From Pedobacter psychrodurus (GTDB lineage: Bacteria; Bacteroidota; Bacteroidia; Sphingobacteriales; Sphingobacteriaceae): 64,000 nucleotides of DNA. Every line of letters starts with the position of its first letter. Position 1 is the first letter of the stretch. Below the pieces are notes generated by a model. The model was not told the origin of the DNA. It did no database searches and saw only the letters and a program-made list of their open reading frames with translations. A program made the position numbers and the translations under genes. Below, in pieces: positions 45,704-54,375 of the stretch. The stretch covers positions 262,847-326,846 of the forward strand of contig NZ_SJSO01000004.1 of assembly GCF_004331735.1 (NCBI RefSeq), given 5' to 3'.

Positions 45704-46174
45704 ATGAGATTACCATTCACCGCAGGGGTATTTCCCCTTATTATATTGTTGATGACGGGCTGTAAGCCAAACACAACTGATCGGATCAATAACGCAGCTT
45801 CAATAACAAGTACTTCCAGACTTCCTGAAAATCCTTTGGAAATGACGCCAATGGCCGTTAGCCTGCAGCCTGACGCAAAAACAATGTCGACACTTTATGG
45901 CAACGGCATTGCCACAAAACGTTTAAGGGATGGCGCAGATTATGCTACCGGTTCGGTACTTTACCTAGTCACCTGGAAAGGAAAGGCTGATCCGGATTGG
46001 TTTGGTGCCCGTATTCCAGATCGGGTAACGACCATAGAGCGTATTTCGTTTGATCAGAACGGACAAAAAAGCTATGCTTTTTTTAAAGGACCAGCCTGGT
46101 ATGCCGATACGGACATGAAAGAGGAGGAAAGGCGGGGCATCATTCTTTCCATACCAATTGCCACATCGCCTTAA
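45704..46174 (+). CDS. Lipoprotein of unknown function, co-transcribed with the haem protein
   Basis: 156 residues. The leader ends in a lipobox, LLMTGC (Cys about residue 19). The mature part (NGIATKRLRDGADYATGSVL, LVTWKGKADPDWFGARIPD) echoes the P460 fold's core wording but has no CxxCH, so it probably binds no haem covalently. It starts 2 bases after the upstream stop. A partner subunit is plausible. Confidence 0.75.
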   Translation: MRLPFTAGVFPLIILLMTGCKPNTTDRINNAASITSTSRLPENPLEMTPMAVSLQPDAKTMSTLYGNGIATKRLRDGADYATGSVLYLVTWKGKADPDWFGARIPDRVTTIERISFDQNGQKSYAFFKGPAWYADTDMKEEERRGIILSIPIATSP

Positions 46175-46231
46175 TGATTAATATTTCGTATTCATACGCT
46201 TCATTGGACATATGATGTATGAAGATTTTGG

Positions 46232-46408
46232 CCGCTGATTTCGGCACTTAACGCAAAGCGCATTAGACTGGCCGATGTAGACGGAAACCGGGGTAGATTG
46301 AGCGAGGCTTTTAAAAAATCACTAAGAATATACAGGGATGCTCTGGGCAACGCTTCGGGCAGGCTGGAGGATAAACTGTCTGTAAAACCGGAAATGTTCG
46401 AGCATTAA
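46232..46408 (+). pseudogene. Coding-like remnant (about 58 codons), start lost
   Basis: An open frame reads PLISALNAKRIRLADVDGN ... LEDKLSVKPEMFEH and ends with TAA. It has ordinary amino-acid composition but no ATG and an in-frame stop just upstream. I do not recognise the parent. The rest of the 945-base gap (46175-47119) holds no gene that I can support. Confidence 0.35.
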
Positions 46409-46976
46409 TATCAGAATATTTTATTCCAGAAAAGCAATTGTTAACCGCAATGGCGTTCTACTTATACAGATTACTTAACGATTATTAATAGGCTGTTACA
46501 ATTTCACCTTTCTTACAATAGCGTTAATTCCGCGTTTGTAAAAAAACAAGATTCCGTTTGCCCCTTAATTTAGATCATTCCATTCCGGATAGCCATAATT
46601 TTAGTATATTAGGATAATCAAAAAGGGATGATAAGCCAAATCAATCCATCTGATTAAAAATCCCAAAAAAAATTATTCTAATTCCACCTTCACGCCACAT
46701 TTACCCCACGTTTAGGCCACCTTCCGGCCAGGCTTGCTTTGTACCTGCCTGCACACTGCTTCACACTTGCTTTTGTTGAGTTAAGGCCCTGTTGTAGATC
46801 AGGTGGGGCAAAGATTTGCTTCTCTTCTGATTGGCAGGTTAACAATAGCTCAATAAAAAGTAAAGAGAAGGTTATCTTAAGGTTTAGTTGGTTTATAGCT
46901 GTGTCGGAGCAGCTAGGGTTAAGGGAGAATAAACGGCTGTTCGGGATTTAGCATAGCGGAGTCCTTTTTAAACAAA

Positions 46977-47004
46977 AAATCCTCCAACGAAAGAAGGAGG
47001 ATTT
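46977..47004. terminator. Hairpin AAATCCTCC...GGAGGATTT
   Basis: Perfect 9-base arms and a 10-base loop, preceded by A-rich and followed by T-rich bases on opposite strands. It directly precedes a sequence resembling a tRNA 3' end at 47006-47028, as terminators often do for tRNA genes read on the minus strand. Confidence 0.65.
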
Positions 47005-47005
47005 C

Positions 47006-47028
47006 TGTGATCCCACTGGGATGTGAAC
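47006..47028 (-). other. Possible tRNA 3'-end remnant / island attachment site
   Basis: Read on the minus strand, GTTCACATCCCAGTGGGATC followed by ACA resembles the T-arm and acceptor 3' strand of a tRNA (expected GTTCGAATCCCAGTGGGATC). The remaining tRNA is absent, so it is a fragment. It marks the left side of the defence-gene region. No integrase gene was found. Confidence 0.4.
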
Positions 47029-47119
47029 TTCGTTCAATTTTCAGCGTTTAAAGGCTATCTGGAAGGGGTTTTAAAAGTGACTCACCGAATCACTCACCTT
47101 TTTGTCTGCCGTAAAATAT

Positions 47120-48049
47120 TTAGTTAAAATTAAAAGTTTCTAAAATCTCTTTCTCATGGGTAGCATAAGATTCAATCCCTAACCTGTACATTGTATTAAG
47201 CTTCTTAATTTTACTCTCCAACATATTTGTTCCATATTGAGGTTCATTGAAAGTATCATTAACCCTAGTAATTGAAAGCTCTGGAAATAATAGTTTTGTA
47301 ACAACCTCTGTTGTATTGGAACTCGCAACCAAAATTCGACTGGCAATTTGGCCCATTTCAAACCAGCTAATTACTTTGTGTAGGCGATGGAGTGGCTTTT
47401 CAATATAGTTCCCCACTCCGATACTCAATACTTTAATCTCGCTATTTTCCAGATTCAATGCTTTCTTCGCATCTATTAATGCGAATAAAGTAGGATTGTT
47501 TGCAATAAAACCTCCATCAATGGCTACTAGTTCTTCCTTATTTTCAGTCTTGAGAGTCTTCTTAGAAAAAACTGGACAAGCAGCACACGACGCTTCTACA
47601 GCATCTAAAATAGTTACACCAAATCCTGGAATAAATGAGCTTTTAGTTCCATGCGCTCTTGCCACATCATTTTTAAATATTAGAGGCTTTTGAGTATTAT
47701 AATTCGTTGCAATTATCCCAATACCTGTTTTAAATTCGTCAAATTTCTTTTCGCCAAAAATCTCCTCACCCAGTTTTCTTAATTTTTTGGATTTTCTCCC
47801 TGAACCATAGCATTTCATTATTGGCGGGATAAGTTGTAAATACTTCTGCTTTATTTGATCAACATCATACCCTAATGCTAGCATTGAAGCAATAATTGAT
47901 CCTGTACTGGTACCATAAATAAGCTGAAATATTTCACATAACGGCTTTCCTGCAGCTGTCTCTATTTCTTTAAGCACCCCTAAAGTGTAAATTCCTTTAG
48001 AACCTCCTCCATCAAGGCACAATATATTTGTTGTTTTATTTGTTTTCAT
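47120..48049 (-). CDS. Patatin-like phospholipase, CBASS effector
   Basis: 309 residues. The oxyanion-loop motif LDGGGSKGIYTLG (about 12-24), the nucleophile motif GTSTG (about 46-50) and the catalytic Asp in AIDGGFIANNP (about 176-186) are all present. In CBASS, Cap phospholipases of this type are switched on by a cyclic nucleotide and degrade the inner membrane after infection. It lies 44 bases downstream of the nucleotidyltransferase in the same direction, the layout of a short (type I) operon. No Cap2/Cap3 accessory genes are seen. Confidence 0.9.
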   Translation of the reverse strand: MKTNKTTNILCLDGGGSKGIYTLGVLKEIETAAGKPLCEIFQLIYGTSTGSIIASMLALGYDVDQIKQKYLQLIPPIMKCYGSGRKSKKLRKLGEEIFGEKKFDEFKTGIGIIATNYNTQKPLIFKNDVARAHGTKSSFIPGFGVTILDAVEASCAACPVFSKKTLKTENKEELVAIDGGFIANNPTLFALIDAKKALNLENSEIKVLSIGVGNYIEKPLHRLHKVISWFEMGQIASRILVASSNTTEVVTKLLFPELSITRVNDTFNEPQYGTNMLESKIKKLNTMYRLGIESYATHEKEILETFNFN

Positions 48050-48093
48050 AATTTTTAATATTTGCCTACTGATTGAAATCAGTAGGCATGAAT

Positions 48094-49140
48094 TTAAGAT
48101 GCATCTCTAAAAAGCCTCTCAAAATTATTTTTATCCGCAAAAAGCATATGATTGTATGACGCGGCAACTGCAAGATTAATTTCTTTCACAACCATATAAA
48201 GCTTTAAAACTTCTCTTCTGTCGAGATATTCCAGCCCAAATAGTTTCCTAGTGCCATTTGGTACCATTGCATTCTCCATTTGTGAATCATCATTCAATAA
48301 CCTAAATAGAAAGGATTCACATGAGGCCGACAGAGCTACTGGATTAAAATCACAAGCAATTAGTTCAAAGTTACTTTGAATATAAATTAGCCCAGCAGCG
48401 TCATAGCTTGATATATGTATGTCCTCTGAATCTTTAATTATATTCTTTATGTAGCGAACCAACATTTTGTATTTACCGCCAACAGTTCTATCCTTTCCAT
48501 CGCATTTAGCAATATGTAAAAACGGAAAATTTTGAATGTATTTATTTGCTTTCTTGTCGTATAGTCTGATTCCTCTAGAAGTTAAATCAGTTTTTGCGTA
48601 AGAATCTGTATTATGTACCCAAGAAACAGGTACTAAGTCAATTTTTCTGTTCAAAGAACCTCCATCGATTGCAACAGCTTTTCCACCATCGTCGTCTATA
48701 TTAACTGCAGGAAACTGTGTTTCAATGGTCTTGACAATATCCTCTCTGAGTTGCACCATGTCATTTTTAGCATCTCCAGAATAGGGGCTTAAGACTGGAA
48801 GCGGAGGTATAACAACGTGGTATCGGCCTGTGGCTACAAGTAAATCAATATCACTGTGCTGCTTAATGTGTACATTAAGTGGCACAGAGCCTTGGTACTC
48901 GAATTCTAGCCCACTATGCTTCCCTGATATGTTATTTTTGAGTTGTTCTATTACTCTATCACATTGTTTATATGTATTTTCGGTATATGATTTAGAAACA
49001 GGCTCCATTGCTTCAGATACATATAATATGCTGTCAGAAGTTTTTCCTGAAAAATTTTCAAATAAATCACCCTTGACCAAATCATCGCCAAATTTTCTAC
49101 GTTGCATTGCCTGCAAGCTCTTTGTGAAATCAAATGCCAT
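48094..49140 (-). CDS. CD-NTase (cGAS/DncV-like nucleotidyltransferase), CBASS
   Basis: 348 residues from ATG 49140. A frame open further upstream gives 17 more residues, but a strong AGGAG-type site (plus-strand wording CTCCTTTC at 49147) lies at proper distance from 49140, so I choose this start. The nucleotidyltransferase core is EYQGSVPLNVHIKQHSDIDL (Gly-Ser, then DxD in SDIDLLV), with a third acidic position in LNRKIDLVPVSW. The protein makes a cyclic di- or trinucleotide on phage sensing. The start overlaps the 61-residue gene upstream by 11 bases. Confidence 0.88.
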   Translation of the reverse strand: MAFDFTKSLQAMQRRKFGDDLVKGDLFENFSGKTSDSILYVSEAMEPVSKSYTENTYKQCDRVIEQLKNNISGKHSGLEFEYQGSVPLNVHIKQHSDIDLLVATGRYHVVIPPLPVLSPYSGDAKNDMVQLREDIVKTIETQFPAVNIDDDGGKAVAIDGGSLNRKIDLVPVSWVHNTDSYAKTDLTSRGIRLYDKKANKYIQNFPFLHIAKCDGKDRTVGGKYKMLVRYIKNIIKDSEDIHISSYDAAGLIYIQSNFELIACDFNPVALSASCESFLFRLLNDDSQMENAMVPNGTRKLFGLEYLDRREVLKLYMVVKEINLAVAASYNHMLFADKNNFERLFRDAS

Positions 49141-49315
49141 CGTTCTTCTCCTTTCTAACTCCCTTAAAAGGCGTACCATCCTGTTTAACATCCATAAACT
49201 TTCCTGTTTCAGTATCTCTTTTTACCCACTGTTCTGTTGTTGGGTTAAAGGTTTGCGAGCGGTCTTTTACTGCTCCATGTCGGCGGTTATCGCCAGGCTT
49301 TCCATTTGTTGCCAT
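49130..49315 (-). CDS. Small basic protein leading the CBASS operon
   Basis: 61 residues: MATNGKPGDNRRHGAVKDRS ... GTPFKGVRKEK. It is rich in Lys, Arg and Gly and appears disordered. From memory, similar small proteins (KPGD, GAVKDRSQT, NPxTxxWVKRD, GTPFKGVRKEK) precede defence genes in many bacteria. The stop overlaps the CD-NTase start, so they are translationally coupled. The role in the system is unknown to me. Confidence 0.75.
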   Translation of the reverse strand: MATNGKPGDNRRHGAVKDRSQTFNPTTEQWVKRDTETGKFMDVKQDGTPFKGVRKEKNDGI

Positions 49316-49493
49316 CGTATTTCTATTTATTAAATCTTAGTGCATAACGCACAGTAAAAACATACAGGCTTGCTAAAGCAAAACACAGTACGGAGCTACA
49401 TAAGTAGCACATTATTAAATTCTATATATGACGTGTTTTTTCGTACAGGACAAGAGGTACGTGAGACCTCGAGGTACATCGGAAGAAAGGATT

Positions 49494-49509
49494 TTACGGT
49501 TTCCCGTAA
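49494..49509. promoter_or_regulatory. Palindrome TTACGG-tttc-CCGTAA
   Basis: Six-base arms with a 4-base spacer followed by AAGTTT-like wording; the same unit is at 54376-54391. It lies about 180 bases upstream of the small CBASS gene start on the minus strand. The 432-base gap 49316-49747 otherwise holds only a terminator. Confidence 0.45.
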
Positions 49510-49607
49510 GTTTTTTTTGTTATTGCGAAACAAAAAGCTTTATTTCGCGTTAAAATTGTGAAGATATCGTTTCTACTTTTCCGAGTACGGGCGAATTAAA
49601 TTTCAAG

Positions 49608-49633
49608 GAGTTAAGTGGTGGTACACTTAACTC
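49608..49633. terminator. Hairpin GAGTTAAGTG...CACTTAACTC
   Basis: Perfect 10-base arms, 6-base loop, T-rich on the plus-strand side. It lies 115 bases beyond the RloB-like gene stop and separates that pair from the CBASS operon. Confidence 0.6.
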
Positions 49634-49747
49634 TTTACTTTTTATATCGATTCCTTTTAATCTTTAGCTTGTATTTTTCATACTAATTATATTATCAAAT
49701 TTACTATTTATTTTAGTTTAAAAATTAGCGATTTCTCAACAAATTGA

Positions 49748-50338
49748 TCATTTTCCCAACTCCCTAAAAAAAGCAATGAGCTGATGCACCGATGTGTAGG
49801 GTTGTGCATCTAATATATGTACTCCTGTGTGTTTTTTCTCCAATCGCTCTGCACGTTCAATAGCAAAGGTTAACCGATTTCCAAGTTCAGTAAAGTGATT
49901 TATCTTGGTTTTATGGTAATTTGGCCAATGCTGTTTCAAATATTTTAAACATTCCTCTCCACTATTAAAGGCTTTACCGCAATCCTCAAAATGCAGAATG
50001 AACCAATATTCGAGACTGATAGCAGTAAAAGCAAGTTTAAAGCCTTGCCTTAATGCATCCTCTATTACAAGTTGTAGGTGAGGAGAGTTGTCATGATCGA
50101 AAAACAACCAAACATCACTGTACGGTATTTTTTCTTTCTTCGCCTGCTTCTTTCTTTCTTTAGCTTCTTTTAATAAACTTGTTGGGTCGTTCTTTTTATA
50201 ACGTACTACATCCACAGTAACGGTTCTTTGTAAATTACGTGGCAAAAATGCCGTGCGCAAAGCTTTAGAATATACCTCTTCGGTAACCCCCTCGCATAGA
50301 ATTAATACCCGTGTATGTGATGCAACCCTTCTTTTCAC
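49748..50338 (-). CDS. RloB-like TOPRIM-type protein, defence-associated
   Basis: 196 residues. The start VLILCEGVTEEVYSKAL carries the TOPRIM-like Glu (CEGxTE), and DVWLFFDHDN (about 70-79) supplies the DxD-type acidic pair, so a metal-dependent nuclease fold is likely. SLEYWFILHFEDCGKAF matches the RloB family wording. The start codon directly follows the stop of the ATPase gene on the minus strand (50339), so the two form a coupled pair as in RloA/RloB or AbiL-type systems. Symbol withheld because the system type is not settled. Confidence 0.82.
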   Translation of the reverse strand: MKRRVASHTRVLILCEGVTEEVYSKALRTAFLPRNLQRTVTVDVVRYKKNDPTSLLKEAKERKKQAKKEKIPYSDVWLFFDHDNSPHLQLVIEDALRQGFKLAFTAISLEYWFILHFEDCGKAFNSGEECLKYLKQHWPNYHKTKINHFTELGNRLTFAIERAERLEKKHTGVHILDAQPYTSVHQLIAFFRELGK

Positions 50339-51625
50339 CTAATCCTCCTGCATTTCTACTAAAAAGTTCTCATCCTGAATTACAGGGGTAGCACCTAGTC
50401 TACCTGCAATGTACCATTTATCTAAAGGTGTATCCGCACGCACACCTTCTATGTCGGAGCAACGGAACATGCTTGATGCTCCAAACTCGTCTTTCTCTAC
50501 AAACCAAACCTGATCTCTTCTGAAGGTATCGTGAGATAACTGCGTAATATCATGTGTTGCAAAAATTAATTGTGCATTATTACGATTTATATCAGGGCGA
50601 TGAAATAAGCGGATTAAAAAAGTAGTAATATCTGGATGAAGATTTTTCTCCAGTTCATCCACGATTAATACATGCCCTTGTTCTAAAGCTTCAATAATGA
50701 CCCCGCCCAATGCAAATAGGTTTTTGGTTCCTGAAGATTCTTCATTTACATCAAAAGCCTTTTGCCCAACATGTTTGCCACCTTTATAGACTTTATGATA
50801 TGTCTTAATATCATATTTATATTGATCAAGAAAACTTGCCTTGACTTCTTCAGGTATGTTAGCTGGAAACCGAAACATTTCCTCATTTGCTTCCTCTGCC
50901 GAAACCTGCGCTATGCCAGTATCTAATGCACAAATGAGCGCATTGAATTTTCGTGAGAAGCTGGAGTTTGCATCTTCAGCTAAGCGCTTAGCATATAAGC
51001 GTTTTAAATCTTCTTCTGCTAAACCTTCTAAAATTGGATATACCTTTAATTTGTTATCGAAAAAACGATAAGCATCTAATAAGACTTCCACATTGTTTTC
51101 TACCGCCTTAGATAAAAACAATTGGTTAGGCAAAGTCATGCGTTCTATGGTTTTTTTTCCTCCTCTATAGCTATCGCCAAATTTAATATCCTTACCTTTT
51201 TCACGACTAAAAAGCAATGCTTTATAGTTGCCATTATGCACATTCAGTTCTTCAGTTTCAATTTCTTTGCGGCTGTATGAAAGAAAATATGAATAGCGGG
51301 TGTCATTTGAAATAAACTCAATTTCAAAACTAACAGGATTGTTTTGATTATCTTCGTCTAATAAAAATGGCTCATACGGCGCAATTACTTTATCTAATTT
51401 AAAATCCGCTGAATTCAGGACTAAATATTCTAAAGCTTGGAAAGCCCTTAAAAAACCACTCTTACCTGAAGCATTTGCTCCATAAATAATTGTTGTAGTC
51501 AAGAACCTACTGTCTTGGTGCTCGAAATAATTTCCAACATGTCCCTTCAACGTTGACTTAGATATATCGAGTTCGATACGATCCCTTAACGACCTGAAGT
51601 TTTCAACTATAAACTTTACTAACAT
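50339..51625 (-). CDS. RloA-like AAA/ABC-type ATPase, defence-associated
   Basis: 428 residues. Walker A is IIYGANASGKSGF (about 46-58). An ABC-like signature region reads NEESSGTKNLFALGGV, Walker B is VLIVDELEKNLHP (about 320-332), and the switch His is in IFATHD. The start, LVKFIVENFRSLRDRIELDI, is typical of OLD/RloA-type overcoming-lysogenization ATPases. It probably senses phage and controls its TOPRIM-like partner. A deep start codon choice is clear: an ATG at 51625 with no longer frame. Confidence 0.87.
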   Translation of the reverse strand: MLVKFIVENFRSLRDRIELDISKSTLKGHVGNYFEHQDSRFLTTTIIYGANASGKSGFLRAFQALEYLVLNSADFKLDKVIAPYEPFLLDEDNQNNPVSFEIEFISNDTRYSYFLSYSRKEIETEELNVHNGNYKALLFSREKGKDIKFGDSYRGGKKTIERMTLPNQLFLSKAVENNVEVLLDAYRFFDNKLKVYPILEGLAEEDLKRLYAKRLAEDANSSFSRKFNALICALDTGIAQVSAEEANEEMFRFPANIPEEVKASFLDQYKYDIKTYHKVYKGGKHVGQKAFDVNEESSGTKNLFALGGVIIEALEQGHVLIVDELEKNLHPDITTFLIRLFHRPDINRNNAQLIFATHDITQLSHDTFRRDQVWFVEKDEFGASSMFRCSDIEGVRADTPLDKWYIAGRLGATPVIQDENFLVEMQED

Positions 51626-52212
51626 AATTCACTCATTATTCTTATACAAATATACTTAAAAATGGATATAAATACAATTTTTACGTAAAAAATGTTTTTT
51701 ATAGCATGAAAACCAATCTCGATTTAATTATTCGAGATATTAATTGTGTATTTTTACCGCACATTTAATAGATAATTAAAGTAGAAATAAGGCAGAGATT
51801 AAGATCATACACCTTATTTCCAACCAATAATTCAATTAGATTGAGTTTTCTATTTAGAGGTGCAACAGTAGTTTTCAGGTGTAAAGTTCCCCCCCAAAAA
51901 AAAGTTGCTAGGTTATGATATCAAGGAGCGAATAGCTAAATTTATTATATTCCAATTTAAATACCCGCCAATTTTGTTTTCAAAAAATATTAATATGGCC
52001 TGATGCAATTTGTTATATATGTATGAAAACAAGCTACTTCAAACCCCGCAAACCACTTTCATTTTCTTCACACCCATATGATCTGGGAACATTTATGGGA
52101 TTATGGCATAGCCATGATGACAACCATTCCTCCTAAAAATTTACAGAACGGATGAAAAGAAGTTTTTCTAAAAGGTTTAGCCATTCGTTCAGTCGGGACG
52201 GAAAATAAAGTT
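51626..52212. other. 587-base gap without a supported gene
   Basis: AT-rich. A run CCCCCCCC followed by AAAAAAAA lies at about 51890. A 37-codon frame (MKTSYFKPRKPLSFSSHPYD ..., about 52023-52136) has no support. It may hold an old insertion edge; nothing is certain. Confidence 0.4.
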
Positions 52213-52800
52213 TTAATTGCGATCTTTTAAACGCTCACTGATCAGCCACGTAGCCTCGAACAGTTTGACCAATTGTTCGTAAACTGTGATTACTTCAGAT
52301 TTGGACAGGCTTTCTTCCATGAAGGAGGTGCTCAGCGCATTGTGAAGCCATGTGTTAAGGATTTTTTTGTACCCATCCAGTTTATAGATCCTGAACATTT
52401 TCTTTAGTACAGATGAAGGCTTTACGATCTCCCGAATGCTCAGATTTTCAGGATAGTCCCGTAGCTTCTTCCTTTCCGTTTTGATGTACCATTTGGCGAT
52501 ATCATTTTCCTGTTTGTCATCGAAGTCGAGTCTGCCGAGCTTCTGGTTCTTTAAGAGCCAGGCGGCCTCTATGAGCTTTATGGTCAGTTCGTAATTATAG
52601 ACAAGGTAGTCTGGTTTACATTTTTTTGATCCTTCGGATTCAAGCGCTGCGTCGTTTCGCCAGCGTTTCAGCATCTTCAAATGATTGGGCAACCAGGAGT
52701 GACTGAAAAAATCGTGTACCACTTTTATCGGATCTGTTATTTCATCATTGTCAAGATAAACAATCCGGTTGTCTGATATTCTTTTTATTTGCTTCTTCAT
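52213..52800 (-). CDS. Uncharacterised helical protein paired with HEPN gene
   Basis: 195 residues, alpha-helical by composition, with two similar stretches: KLIEAAWLLKNQKL (about 74-87) and VKLFEATWLISERL (about 177-190), which suggests an internal repeat. No family recognised. It starts 4 bases after the HEPN gene stop and is likely in one operon with it. Confidence 0.7.
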   Translation of the reverse strand: MKKQIKRISDNRIVYLDNDEITDPIKVVHDFFSHSWLPNHLKMLKRWRNDAALESEGSKKCKPDYLVYNYELTIKLIEAAWLLKNQKLGRLDFDDKQENDIAKWYIKTERKKLRDYPENLSIREIVKPSSVLKKMFRIYKLDGYKKILNTWLHNALSTSFMEESLSKSEVITVYEQLVKLFEATWLISERLKDRN

Positions 52801-52804
52801 GGTT

Positions 52805-53716
52805 TCAAATATTGATCTGTAATATTTTTTCGATCAGTACATGATCAGCGTTTTTTAAGACTGCATAGTCTGATGCCGATTTGGCAAGCAGTTCTATTTT
52901 TTCGTTGCACATCTCCTTTGCCAACAAAAGAAAAGATGCGACCCGTTGATAAAGATGCTCCGCATCCTGCCGGGAAACCGTAAAATCACCTTTATAACGT
53001 GAACCAGAATAACTTTTTGCCATTACATCAAATAACCGCTCATCTTCAAGAGTGGACAGGAAAAGTTGAAATGGCTTTTCAGAAAAGCATTGACACAAAC
53101 GGAGCAGGCGGTAAAGGTTGTGGAACTCCGAACGGTAGGCGATATGAACCCTCACCAGACAGATACAAGTCTGTTCTACGGCCTGATGGAGCATAAAGGC
53201 ACATATTCCAAACTGTTCCTTCTCCAGACATTCGGATGCGCACATCAGAAATCCGTTAGCCAGCGGTATGCGATGTTCATAATGTTTAAGCGCCTTGATT
53301 GCGCCCTTTGTGGGGATAAACGCAGATATTGGATCACTGTCTAACAGTCCATCCTTACTGTAGAGCAGTTTTCCATAGGTAAGCACTCCGATAAAAAAGC
53401 GGCTGTTTTGCTGTACTGCGTCCATAACCGATTGCTTGCCATGGGAGATCACAGTAATCGTTCCATGCTGATAATAGCTGTTGGCGAAATCCTGCATTTC
53501 ATAATCTATTCGGGTTGCAGTTTCCGTAACCACCAATAGGCAATGGTCACATTTAAAATAGCCTTGATTGTCATTAAAGCAGCCTTGGAAATTATGCGTG
53601 GAGCTGTTCTGCGAAAAGCTGAAGATCTGGAGTGGTTCGAACTTCTGGGCGAGCCGTTGGATAAACGCCCTGAAATGGACAGCGTGTTCGGCCTCTGGTA
53701 ATAATTTTGGTTCCAT
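52805..53716 (-). CDS. HEPN-domain protein with N-terminal nucleotidyltransferase-like region
   Basis: About 303 residues from ATG 53716 (longer starts at 53740 and 53770 are possible). The C-terminal half shows the HEPN pattern FMLHQAVEQTCICLVRVHIA followed by EFHNLYRLLRLC (about 205-240). The N-terminal half (about 1-140) has the spacing of a minimal nucleotidyltransferase, but no clear GSxxxxxxxSDxD motif is visible. HEPN proteins often act as RNA-cleaving toxins or with a nucleotidyltransferase. RxxxxH is not clear here, since RSEFH has three residues between. Confidence 0.72.
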   Translation of the reverse strand: MEPKLLPEAEHAVHFRAFIQRLAQKFEPLQIFSFSQNSSTHNFQGCFNDNQGYFKCDHCLLVVTETATRIDYEMQDFANSYYQHGTITVISHGKQSVMDAVQQNSRFFIGVLTYGKLLYSKDGLLDSDPISAFIPTKGAIKALKHYEHRIPLANGFLMCASECLEKEQFGICAFMLHQAVEQTCICLVRVHIAYRSEFHNLYRLLRLCQCFSEKPFQLFLSTLEDERLFDVMAKSYSGSRYKGDFTVSRQDAEHLYQRVASFLLLAKEMCNEKIELLAKSASDYAVLKNADHVLIEKILQINI

Positions 53717-53865
53717 ATTGATCTCATTTAATTTTAACATTAAATAAGCCTCAACAGGTGGATGCCACAATTACAATAGGGTTGGCAACCCACTCAGTCT
53801 AATGTAACTTGGCTCTGACAAAGCCACCCTTCCTTTCAGAAGGGCTCCCACAAAAAGACATAAGC

Positions 53866-53905
53866 GAGCACCAACCCTATAGCAAATATAGGGTTTTGGT
53901 TGCTC
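53866..53905. promoter_or_regulatory. Imperfect hairpin GAGCACCAACCCTATA...TATAGGGTTTTGGTTGCTC
   Basis: Two long arms around a 5-base loop in the 313-base gap before the XRE gene. The loop region reads CTATAGCAAATATAG, sharing ATAGCAAAT with the palindrome at 54038, so it may be a second site of the same regulator. Confidence 0.5.
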
Positions 53906-54037
53906 AACTTACTCTCGCGGGATTAAACTGTCAGATTTAGTTGCGAGGCTTGTTAGCAATTCCTTACCTTTTATAGAACTGCAATTTTGTAAATAGTTCT
54001 TTTTTTCTTCGTAGAGCTAATTTAAATAATATTAATC

Positions 54038-54059
54038 TTAATAGCAAATTTGCTATTAA
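54038..54059. promoter_or_regulatory. Perfect 22-bp palindrome upstream of the XRE gene, likely operator
   Basis: Half-site TTAATAGCAAA is followed at once by its reverse complement. It ends 30 bases before the GTG start of the XRE regulator, a normal position for an autoregulatory operator. Binding is inferred. Confidence 0.6.
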
Positions 54060-54089
54060 TTATTTTGTTTTATAGGTGTCTATTTGTTT

Positions 54090-54329
54090 GTGAAGTATTT
54101 AAAAGACGAAGAATTTATCAAGAAATTCGGCCAAAAGCTAAAGCAGGTGCGAGAAAGCAAAGGTCTATCTCAAGAACAGCTCTCATTGCTATCTGAAGTA
54201 TCGCAAAGCCAGATTGCTAGAACCGAGCTAGGGCAGGTGAATACTAGTATTAGCCATGTTGCGATTTATGCCAAGTTTTTGAAGGTAGATCCAAAGGAGC
54301 TATTTGATTTCTCTACAGTTAAGAAATAG
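54090..54329 (+). CDS. XRE-family HTH transcriptional regulator
   Basis: 79 residues from GTG 54090 (TTG 54084 adds two). The helix-turn-helix fills the protein: FGQKLKQVRESKGLSQEQLS (about 12-31) and LLSEVSQSQIARTELGQVNT. The C-terminal KFLKVDPKELFDF is typical of small Bacteroidota XRE proteins. It lies next to the HEPN pair and the 54451 gene and may control them or only itself. Confidence 0.85.
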   Translation: MKYLKDEEFIKKFGQKLKQVRESKGLSQEQLSLLSEVSQSQIARTELGQVNTSISHVAIYAKFLKVDPKELFDFSTVKK

Positions 54330-54375
54330 ATCCTGAACTAACTTTCAGAGGCCTGGCCAGAATAACAAATGACAT

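Noticed and set aside
46739..46951. 70-codon plus-strand frame
   Set aside because: Unusual composition, no initiation signal and no recognisable family; not separable from chance.
49370..49561. 63-codon plus-strand frame in the CBASS upstream gap
   Set aside because: It runs through the shared palindrome and a T-run; there is no supporting feature.
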